37,975 bases of DNA from a virus: the IMG/VR virus record IMGVR_UViG_3300025769_000319, positions 1 through 37,975 of that record; one strand, 5' to 3'. Shown one piece after another: positions 30,784-37,975 of the stretch. The notes under the pieces were generated by a model. That model did not search any database and was not told where the DNA came from. It saw only the letters and a program-made list of their open reading frames with translations. Every line of letters starts with the position of its first letter. The stretch's first letter is position 1. A program made the translations under genes and the position numbers.

Positions 30784-33725
30784 TGCCATTCAGAGGAAGC
30801 AGCAGACTTTTAAGAGTAATTAAAGGAGATCAAGGTCCAATTGGTCCAACTGGTCCAACTGGTCCTACCGGCAACACTGGAGATACAGGTGCAACTGGGC
30901 CGACCGGAGCAACTGGAGTTGGTATTTCTGGTGCCGTTTCTTTCGAGAGTGGAGTTATAAAAGGAATTACTTTTACTCTCGTTGATGGGACAACCTTTGA
31001 ATTGATTGGATTTACTGGAGAAACCTCCGATGGGGTTCTCGTTAATGCTAAATATTCTATATTCAACGAAAACTCAGATCTATTAGATCATGCTAAAATA
31101 TTTAGAGGTTTCGTAGATTCTGTTGGAGTTGGTACAGGATTAGTTCCGAAAACAGCGCAATTTAGAACTTTAAATGTTCAAGGTAATAGAGTAAATGTTC
31201 GTGGTGATGCCAATGAAATGCTCATTCTCGAAGGAATCACTCTTCCCGGCAGAATCGGAGAAATAGGACAACTTCTCTATACAAATGGAGGAAATAGTGG
31301 ATCTGCATCCACTGATCAATTAAATGCATTTTTGGGTAACACTTTTTCCGCTGTAGTTTCTCGACTCATCGAGAGAGGAATTGCTAGTGATATTTACGCT
31401 GAGTTTTTTGGGTGGGATCAATCCTACGCAAATAACTGGATCTTCCCTGCAAACTTTGATGTTTTACCCGGTGTATCCAACTACAACGAATATGCAGGTA
31501 TAAATCAAAGCAAAGCAGTAACAGGAGATAATGTTCAGGGCTTTGTTTTACCAAAAAACGATTTGTATGAAAATGCAGCACAAACAAGATTTTCGACAAT
31601 CTATGGCAATTTTGAATTAAAACCATTTATTGATATAGGAACTGGAGGGGATGACACTCCAATAACTTTTGAATTTGCAAGACATAAACCACACGGTATT
31701 ACCATGTCTTCGTTTAACGATACAGTCGGTTCTTGTTGTTTCTGCTCTTCTCCGGATATTGTAACCGGACAATATGGCACTCAATGTTTAGATTATGTAA
31801 CAAAGTCTTATTGTGATAATCTTTTAGGAACATTTGGAACCACTGCATGTGCGGTTAGAGATGAAGGACCGGAATGTCAAGATACGGTTCCCTGTTGTGT
31901 GAATGGAAATTGCGTTGATACAAGTCTAGAAAAATGTGACAAGTTTAACGGCATCGCTTTCCCTGACCTGGTAACATGTGCTGCTCTAGGTCAATGTCCA
32001 GATATTTGTCCCGGAGAAGATGGTGCTTGTTGTATCAATGGAGTTTGCTACTCGTTTAACGAAGAAAATTGCGCTCTAGTGAATGGAATTTTCCATGCAG
32101 GGAAAAATTGTCAGCCCTATGATCCAATAGACAATCCTAACGGATATAATTGCTGTCTTGATTCGTTCCCCGGTGCCTGCTGCATTAGTTCAGAAGAAGG
32201 TGGGGTTCCCGGAACCAATTGTTATGATAACTATACCGCACTTCAATGCTATCAAGCAGGTGGACATTATCAAGGTGCAGGAAGTTCTTGCTATGACAGT
32301 AATGACGATTCCGATGTAGGTGATTTAGTTCTTGTTGGATATAGTGATAATGGAGATGCAATACTTCGAAGATGCTGTACAGATCCCTGTACAGATCCTC
32401 TAACTGGAGAATTAGATCCCGAATGTCTTGATACCTTAAATGAACAATGCCAAGTAAGTCTTAATCCGTGTCACTCATATGAACTTGGAGCGGAAATAAA
32501 TCCAAATGAAAAATATGCTGGTTACTTTGGGTATCCGGCAAACGAGTGCGCCGGAGAAGATTATCCGATAGGGGCTTATGGTAGAACAATTCGGGAACTT
32601 GCAGTTCTCGGGAGCAGTAGACCTGGAATTTCTTATCAACCAACTGTGGGTCGATATAATACAGTCTCTCCATGTGATCACTTACCTGCAATTCATGTTC
32701 GAAATATGGGTAGCGGTTCCGGACAATCAGTTGAATTAAACTACAAGCGCGGACATCTTTCTGAAATTGGGTTGCTTCTAAACAATCCTTTTGATGATAC
32801 GACAGAATTTTATGATCCAGATGACGGAGCAAAGTATAACGAATTAGCAACAGAAATATATGGATCTGGATATAATGTCGATAGAAGATGGGCAATTCTT
32901 GTTAAGGATCAGGACGAACAATTGGATGGTGGTGGTTCTGAATTTAGTTGGGGCCCGGCGAATAGAATTGGTTTGGGAATTCTTCAAGATCCTCTGAAAA
33001 ATTGGGCAACATCTCCGACAGACGGTTACTTAAATTCCAGATTGCACGGAGATCCTCGGTTACACGAAAATACAAATTTATGGTTCTGGGATAATGTATT
33101 TGGGTTTGATCCGGAAGCATACAATAGATGGGTGGATGAAACATTTAATCCTTGGCCGAGTGATGCGACAGAAACAGAAATCGAAAATCTACCGGAACAA
33201 TTTAGAACTTTCTACGAACAAATGTGGGACGCTCAGAATGTAGGAACTGCGATGGGAACCGTAAATGGCCAATGGTATGTTCCAAGTATTACTGAATTAA
33301 ATCATCTGCTATATGTTCAGCAATTTAAAGGCATTAACTTAAACATGTCCGGAACTTATTGGTCTTCGACATCAGGAAAGATTAAACAGTCTAATTCAGA
33401 ATTCCCATACGGAAGACCCTCAGAATGGTTGGGTGCAGAAACCGAGACAGATTACGCTTCATCTCCTTGGTTGAGTGATCCATATCTTGCATATAAAGCG
33501 GCAAGTGGTTACTATTCCTTCGCTCAAGAATTTTCTCAATCTGGCGCGATTGGTGACATATATAGTAAGCACAAGACAAATGAAACGGCAAAGGTGAGAC
33601 TTATCAAGAGAATACCAATTTATGTTGCAAGCCCACTTTGCTACAACCCACAATCATATCCGATTATTTTGGACTGTAATGATAGATCTGGTCCTTGCGC
33701 GTGCGGAGGAGATGTTTTACTATGA
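30783..33725 (+). CDS. collagen-like, Cys-repeat fibre with Lcl-type C-terminal domain (2)
   Basis: A 980-aa paralogue of the preceding gene, sharing its last base with that gene's stop. Order: MPFRGSSRLLR anchor; collagen-like tract (about 15-45, GPTGPTGPTGNTGDTG) from 30826; ISGAVSFESGVIKGITFTLV and a beta-rich region; Cys repeats (about 316-540) with GSCCFCS, VPCCVNGNC, GACCINGVC and GACCISSEE; C-terminal domain (about 560-970) with WAILVKDQ, WYVPSITELNHLLYVQQF, TYWSSTSGK and KVRLIKRI, the WxxP-x-EL/YWSS/VRxI landmarks of Lcl_C/DUF1566. A short CACGG motif lies near the C-terminus. Its stop overlaps the next ATG (ATGA). Confidence 0.75.
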   Translation: MPFRGSSRLLRVIKGDQGPIGPTGPTGPTGNTGDTGATGPTGATGVGISGAVSFESGVIKGITFTLVDGTTFELIGFTGETSDGVLVNAKYSIFNENSDLLDHAKIFRGFVDSVGVGTGLVPKTAQFRTLNVQGNRVNVRGDANEMLILEGITLPGRIGEIGQLLYTNGGNSGSASTDQLNAFLGNTFSAVVSRLIERGIASDIYAEFFGWDQSYANNWIFPANFDVLPGVSNYNEYAGINQSKAVTGDNVQGFVLPKNDLYENAAQTRFSTIYGNFELKPFIDIGTGGDDTPITFEFARHKPHGITMSSFNDTVGSCCFCSSPDIVTGQYGTQCLDYVTKSYCDNLLGTFGTTACAVRDEGPECQDTVPCCVNGNCVDTSLEKCDKFNGIAFPDLVTCAALGQCPDICPGEDGACCINGVCYSFNEENCALVNGIFHAGKNCQPYDPIDNPNGYNCCLDSFPGACCISSEEGGVPGTNCYDNYTALQCYQAGGHYQGAGSSCYDSNDDSDVGDLVLVGYSDNGDAILRRCCTDPCTDPLTGELDPECLDTLNEQCQVSLNPCHSYELGAEINPNEKYAGYFGYPANECAGEDYPIGAYGRTIRELAVLGSSRPGISYQPTVGRYNTVSPCDHLPAIHVRNMGSGSGQSVELNYKRGHLSEIGLLLNNPFDDTTEFYDPDDGAKYNELATEIYGSGYNVDRRWAILVKDQDEQLDGGGSEFSWGPANRIGLGILQDPLKNWATSPTDGYLNSRLHGDPRLHENTNLWFWDNVFGFDPEAYNRWVDETFNPWPSDATETEIENLPEQFRTFYEQMWDAQNVGTAMGTVNGQWYVPSITELNHLLYVQQFKGINLNMSGTYWSSTSGKIKQSNSEFPYGRPSEWLGAETETDYASSPWLSDPYLAYKAASGYYSFAQEFSQSGAIGDIYSKHKTNETAKVRLIKRIPIYVASPLCYNPQSYPIILDCNDRSGPCACGGDVLL

Positions 33726-36700
33726 GCAGAGGAAGTAGTTCTATAAATGCAGTAAGTGCTATTACTGGTAACACAGGACCAGACGGACCAACAGGACCTA
33801 TTGGACCAACTGGAAATACTGGACCCACTGGAGGAACTGGTGAGACAGGAGCCAGTGGTCCATCTGTTATAAGCAGTAAGTATGCGAGTGATGGTAGACT
33901 TGTACTCGTTCTCACCGATGATACAGAAATTACAATTGATGGATTGACTGGTGATTTTTCTGTTTGGTCAGGTGAAGTTACCGGGGAAAATTTAACAACT
34001 ACCGGATCTAAACTATTCCTTAGTGGACCTGATGGAACTACTAAAGGAAATACCTTTGAGTTTGTTTCCATTACTGGTGACGGTATTATAGAGGTCACTG
34101 GAGATGGAACCTCAGTAATCATTGGAGCAACTTTATCGGCATCCGAAATTGCAATTGGGTTCAGTGGTGCAAGCGGAATTGCGTATCTTTTTCAAGAAAA
34201 TGTAGTTCACTCAACAACCGCTGATAATTTATCAATACAATCTCCTTCGGTTATAAATCCAAACAGAAAAAGAAATGCTTTGGACTTTATGGGATCTACC
34301 AGTGATACTGGATCGGCACTAAAAACATACGACAAAACACAATCAGTCGGACCTTTTTCTGCAACAGATGTAATCGGAATTACTGGATCAATCGCAACAG
34401 GACAAGGTGATGCTCAACCCGGTGAAGGTATTTTCTTGGATGTTTCTGCCGGGACAATGATTAATATTAACGCAAACTGGCCAGGAGTTGGTATTCAAGG
34501 ATTCACTGGATATCAACTCGATGATGATTATGAACAAGTTATTAGTTTCACCGCTGTTGTGAATGGAAATTATTTCTGGAAATTCCCTGATCATGTATTC
34601 TTCGAAGAAGGAGAAGACTACTTTAGTTGTGGGTCAGATATTGTTAACTTCACTGCAATAAAAGACTTCACCGCACTCAATCAACCATATAAATGGTTTG
34701 CTACATTTGCGGCAAGGGGATATGGAGTTACTAGTTGTCAAAATTCTGGATCTTTTGGTTCCTGCTGCTTAAGTTCATCAGATACCGGATTTGAATGTAT
34801 TGACTTTGTTGATCAATTCACCTGCACTCAAGAGTTGGGTGGAGAGTATTCTGCATTCCAGTCATGTGCAAATGGTTGTGGCGAAAGAAAGGGAGTTTGT
34901 TGCTCTCAGGGTGAGTGTAACGGTGATGTAAGTCCTGAAGAGTGTGAATTCTATAACGGAACTTACTGGGTTGGTGTAGCCTGCGGAGAAGAGGAAACCG
35001 AAAATCCAGGCTTAAACTTAGGATTTGATGGTCCAGACATTGATAACCCCGGAGAGGGTGGAGACACAGAAGAAGATAACACTCCGACATATCCAAATGA
35101 TCCCGATGCATCTAACAGAGATAGATTCTGTTACGATCCATGTAAAGCACCTTTAGCATGTTGTAGAAACGGCGAATGTCTGGGTGATTATTCCCAAATT
35201 CAATGCGAAGAAATTTTAGGTGGCGTTTCAATCTCTCCTCCGCCGGGATCTCCAGCAGGATGTGGTTATGTTAATTGCTGCGAAGCCATTAAATATGAAG
35301 GTGCTTGCTGCTTTGGTTTTACTGGAGCAGAAGGACAAGAGCAATATTGCGAAGATTCAGTTTATGTTTATGATTGTCACGCCAGAGGTGGTGTCTTCAT
35401 GGGCCATGCAACACAATGTGCAAATATTGATTGTTGCATTAATGATTTAGATGAAAGAGCGGCTTGCTGTACTTACAATTTTGGCACCGACAGTTATACT
35501 TGTGAAGACGGAAAATCAGAAGAAGAGTGTTTGGCTCAAGGTGGACAATGGCAAGGTTTTAATTCAGAAAACGCACCAGTTGTCTGTGCAGATAATCCAT
35601 GTCCTAGTATCAATGACAAATTCGCATGTTGCACACAACTTTCGGATGGTTCTTATCAATGCAATGAAACATACGAAGAACAATGCACTGGTCTTTGGTT
35701 TGATAACACGGCATGTTCTTCAGATCCATGTCCAACTCCACCAAACGGTTCTTGCTGTAAATGGATAATGGAAGAAGGTCAATATGAATGCAATGACAAT
35801 GTTCCACTAACAGAATGTCAAGACGACAATGATATTTGGAGAGATGTTGCAAACGGAGAACCTAATTGCTCTGAAGAAGATTGTCCTATAAAGGGTGCTT
35901 GCTGTGTTACACTTCCAACTGGTCAAGTGGTGTGTTCAGAAGTTTTGCAATCAGTCTGTGATGCACTGGAAAATGGTGCCTTTGCCGGTGAGGGAGTAGA
36001 GTGTTCTAATGAGTTATGTGGAGTTTGCCCTGACGGATTCCCCCCTGATGAAGATGGATGTCGGTGCGGTGAACCTCCAAATCCCCCATGTCCTCCTGAA
36101 GTGCTTTGCTGCGGTTGTCGCTGCGTTCCCGAAACAACAGAAGAAGATAGTGATGTAAATTGCTCTTTTGTTTCATTCTCTGTAATTGATGAGTGTCCAG
36201 AGGGATATTCCCCAGTAGATGATGAAAAGGGATGCAATTGCGATGCTGTAAATGATCCCAACTGCTGTCCAAATCCCGGCGGAGGAGGAAATCCCGGCGG
36301 AGGAGGAAATTGTTGCGAAGGTGCAGCATGTCCAGACGGATATGAATGCAGTGGTCCTCCAAACTGTATATGTCGAATTATAGGCAATCCGGGTGGCGGC
36401 GGCGGTGGCGGCGGCGGCGGTGACGGTGAAATAGATGGAACCCTTTGTTGTGTTGATCGAATCAACCCAAACGATCCAAATGAAGTGCCGCCAGAGGGTG
36501 CTAGATTCTGCGAGGGTCCTCTAGAGTGTCACTCCGCATGTATTCGACAGCAACTGTGCGGCGAAGATTTAGTTTCGATGATTACTGAAACGGGCATGAT
36601 TTGGAATATGTGTACCAGATGCAAGTCAAGAACTTCTGATTTCTGGAAATGCTGGTTAGATGATACCGAAAGAATTGTAGCGAAATTTTTGTGCGAAACG

Positions 36701-37975
36701 GGCAGTGGTGTATGTGCATTAGGGCCAGGGGGACCGAGTACATCATGTAAACTTAAGGACGGCACAGAATTACCTAATAATTATTGTGATGGTTTTGACG
36801 AAGGTTTTAATGATACTATAGATTTTCTTGGTCAATTGATCGAGGAAAAAATGGAAGATGATCCCAGAAATCCCCTTTGCTCAGAACTATTGGGATGTGA
36901 GTCACCGAGCGACTGCCCGGAACTGGTTAGAGTGAATTCATTCGACGCTGGGAACTGGAACAGAGTCGCGCAAATAATTAGAGCGATAACATCACCAGAA
37001 GCTGCTAATCAATGCTGTGTTGGGACACTGGATGAATGGCTAGAGAACAATGTAAGATTTCTTTGGAATAATCTTCAAGTATCTGATTTTCAGTCCGACG
37101 AATGTCCTCGACCGCAGATTGCACAATCAAAGCTCATCGATGCAGATGACAAATGGGAAACCTTTAAAGATAGTTTAAAGGGTATCATATGCGTATATGG
37201 TATTCATTGTAATGGAATAGGGGGAACTGTATATGGCCCAGAATGCATTGAGCAAGTAAATTCTAGCATTGCTAATGATGATAGAACAGGTATTTCTAAT
37301 ATCTACGATCAATTATGCAATGAGATTAATGATAATGATATCAAGTTTGTCGAACAAATCAGCAATGAAATTGAAAACCAAAAACTTTGCCAATACTGTC
37401 AATACTGCGGAATCGTAGACAGATCGATGCACGAGAAGATGAAGAGTCAGGGTATGGAAAAGGCATTTTGCAATGCAGGTAATGTTGGAGATCAGTTTAC
37501 CTCACCGAACGGAGGAGTAAATAAATCTTTCTCTGATGTCAATATCTGCACCTCATGTGCGCCGATTCCTTGTGGTTGTGCAAAGGAACCCAGCGCATGC
37601 GATCAAAGCGATTCAGCAAGACATCAAAACTACTGCGAAAACCAATCATCTGGACCGGGTGAAATTGGAGATGCTATTCCCGAAGATTGGCAAGATAATT
37701 GGGATGATTTTAACACTTGTGGATCCAAAAACATACTACACGATTCTGTGCGGAACACCGATCCTAACGGTCCACGGGAGTATGACAGACCTGTTTCTGT
37801 TTCACAACTATGTGCAGACGAAGAATATGGAACTGGAAATTGTCCGAGTAATGATTCTTTCCAATCAATGTGCAGAAAATTAGCGAAGATAATGGAAGGT
37901 GAAAGAAACAAATTTGCACTAAAGGTAGATGATCTTATCTTTGGATCAGGTGGTTTACTTCAGTATCTCTACAGA
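33722..37975 (+). CDS. giant collagen-like, Cys-rich fibre protein, truncated by window end
   Basis: Open from ATG 33722 to the window edge (at least 1418 codons, no stop; checked by translating every codon). Order: MSRGSSSINAVSA anchor; collagen-like tract (about 14-48, GNTGPDGPTGPIGPTG); beta domain; eight GACC-like Cys repeats (about 346-766: GSCC, GVCC, LACC, GACC, AACC, FACC, GSCC, GACC); further Cys-rich spacer with NPGGGGNPGGGGN (two 18-bp copies) and ten consecutive Gly; then a long Cys-containing, more helical region (about 900-1400) with CCVGTLDEWLENN-like and YCQYCGIV segments. The Cys-rich spacer and helical part are new relative to the two paralogues. No Lcl-type domain is visible before the window ends. 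Confidence 0.75.
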   Translation, partial: MSRGSSSINAVSAITGNTGPDGPTGPIGPTGNTGPTGGTGETGASGPSVISSKYASDGRLVLVLTDDTEITIDGLTGDFSVWSGEVTGENLTTTGSKLFLSGPDGTTKGNTFEFVSITGDGIIEVTGDGTSVIIGATLSASEIAIGFSGASGIAYLFQENVVHSTTADNLSIQSPSVINPNRKRNALDFMGSTSDTGSALKTYDKTQSVGPFSATDVIGITGSIATGQGDAQPGEGIFLDVSAGTMININANWPGVGIQGFTGYQLDDDYEQVISFTAVVNGNYFWKFPDHVFFEEGEDYFSCGSDIVNFTAIKDFTALNQPYKWFATFAARGYGVTSCQNSGSFGSCCLSSSDTGFECIDFVDQFTCTQELGGEYSAFQSCANGCGERKGVCCSQGECNGDVSPEECEFYNGTYWVGVACGEEETENPGLNLGFDGPDIDNPGEGGDTEEDNTPTYPNDPDASNRDRFCYDPCKAPLACCRNGECLGDYSQIQCEEILGGVSISPPPGSPAGCGYVNCCEAIKYEGACCFGFTGAEGQEQYCEDSVYVYDCHARGGVFMGHATQCANIDCCINDLDERAACCTYNFGTDSYTCEDGKSEEECLAQGGQWQGFNSENAPVVCADNPCPSINDKFACCTQLSDGSYQCNETYEEQCTGLWFDNTACSSDPCPTPPNGSCCKWIMEEGQYECNDNVPLTECQDDNDIWRDVANGEPNCSEEDCPIKGACCVTLPTGQVVCSEVLQSVCDALENGAFAGEGVECSNELCGVCPDGFPPDEDGCRCGEPPNPPCPPEVLCCGCRCVPETTEEDSDVNCSFVSFSVIDECPEGYSPVDDEKGCNCDAVNDPNCCPNPGGGGNPGGGGNCCEGAACPDGYECSGPPNCICRIIGNPGGGGGGGGGGDGEIDGTLCCVDRINPNDPNEVPPEGARFCEGPLECHSACIRQQLCGEDLVSMITETGMIWNMCTRCKSRTSDFWKCWLDDTERIVAKFLCETGSGVCALGPGGPSTSCKLKDGTELPNNYCDGFDEGFNDTIDFLGQLIEEKMEDDPRNPLCSELLGCESPSDCPELVRVNSFDAGNWNRVAQIIRAITSPEAANQCCVGTLDEWLENNVRFLWNNLQVSDFQSDECPRPQIAQSKLIDADDKWETFKDSLKGIICVYGIHCNGIGGTVYGPECIEQVNSSIANDDRTGISNIYDQLCNEINDNDIKFVEQISNEIENQKLCQYCQYCGIVDRSMHEKMKSQGMEKAFCNAGNVGDQFTSPNGGVNKSFSDVNICTSCAPIPCGCAKEPSACDQSDSARHQNYCENQSSGPGEIGDAIPEDWQDNWDDFNTCGSKNILHDSVRNTDPNGPREYDRPVSVSQLCADEEYGTGNCPSNDSFQSMCRKLAKIMEGERNKFALKVDDLIFGSGGLLQYLYR
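34757..36019 (+). repeat. eight-fold cysteine-rich protein repeat
   Basis: Protein-level repeats of roughly 40-55 residues, each beginning [GAFL]-x-CC and containing CxxG-x-x-Cys...Cys and a closing C-x3-5-C. They start near residues 346, 374, 474-490 and onward to 766 of the fibre encoded at 33722. They are diverged at DNA level, so they are ancient relative to the tandem repeats in the tape-measure-like gene. Confidence 0.75.
36272..36307 (+). repeat. 18-bp tandem repeat encoding NPGGGG
   Basis: Two perfect copies of AATCCCGGCGGAGGAGGA (36272-36289 and 36290-36307) inside the giant fibre gene, encoding a flexible Asn-Pro-Gly linker. A run of ten Gly codons (GGC/GGT, about 36392-36421) lies 84 nt further on. 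Confidence 0.9.

Noticed and set aside
36392-36421. A possible G-quadruplex in the GGC/GGT run.
   Set aside because: The G tracts are mostly two bases long and are explained by ten consecutive glycine codons in a linker.
35923-36465. A 180-codon minus-strand open frame with long proline runs.
   Set aside because: It is the antisense shadow of the Gly- and Cys-rich part of the giant fibre gene; the proline run mirrors the poly-Gly codons, and there is no ribosome site or neighbour on that strand.
1-37975. Signs of lysogeny or mobile elements (integrase, attachment site at tRNA, insertion sequence ends).
   Set aside because: No integrase, transposase or terminal inverted repeats were seen; the tRNAs are complete phage-type genes without duplicated 3' ends. 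The HNH gene is the only possible mobile element, and it sits inside the operon overlaps.

Overview
The window is about 38 kb of a T4-type (tailed, contractile) bacteriophage genome. It starts inside a tRNA cluster and ends inside a very large fibre gene. The T4-type assignment rests on recognisable counterparts of gp32 (ssDNA binding), gp33 (late transcription co-activator), gp4 (head completion nuclease), gp26, gp48, gp53, gp25, gp6, gp7/gp8 and a gp27-like hub. The style (short gp32 without zinc ligands, collagen-like fibres, no T4 late-promoter consensus) resembles cyanophage and other aquatic T4-type phages. The bacterial host cannot be read from the window. There are no rRNA genes, integrase, CRISPR array or insertion sequence.

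Layout. (1) 1-4633: tRNAs (one partial, Asn-GTT, Pro-TGG, Gln-TTG) and a tightly overlapping + strand run of small accessory genes. These include several unknowns, two small membrane proteins, a mini DksA-type zinc protein, an HNH nuclease, a DUF4338/DruA-like protein, an invertebrate-type lysozyme (probable endolysin) and a SPOUT RNA methyltransferase. (2) 4653-5188: two very basic small proteins. (3) 5182-7868, minus strand: two virion structural or fibre-type proteins. (4) 7869-9182: a regulatory gap, then gp33 and gp32. gp32 has its own consensus sigma70-type promoter, a 5' leader with two look-alike hairpins, and a strong terminator. (5) 9183-12365, minus strand: gp4, a gp54/gp19-like tube-fold protein, gp26, a gp51-like frame with no start codon, and a tape-measure-like protein. 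(6) 12393-24019, + strand: baseplate genes gp48, gp53, split hub, gp25, gp6, gp7-like, gp8-like and one further structural gene. (7) 24051-37975, + strand: five fibre or adhesin genes. The last three are paralogous giants with collagen-like N-termini and cysteine-rich repeats.

The most notable observations are four. First, there is a textbook -1 frameshift signal at the end of gp26: slippery T TTT TTC, an SD-like GAGGGA 8 nt upstream, and a stop two codons later. It leads exactly into the gp51-like frame, which has no start codon of its own, and the tape-measure-like gene follows. This is the G/GT chaperone layout of lambda-like phages appearing in a T4-type baseplate hub operon. Second, a Cys-Cys-rich repeat (GACC-type) recurs in the hub and in three fibre proteins. 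Third, two of the fibres combine a collagen-like tract with a C-terminal domain resembling that of the Legionella adhesin Lcl. Fourth, the gp32 leader carries twin hairpins with near-identical GAGWT loops, a candidate autoregulatory operator.

Everything here is read by eye from sequence. Family names are recalled from knowledge and were not searched.
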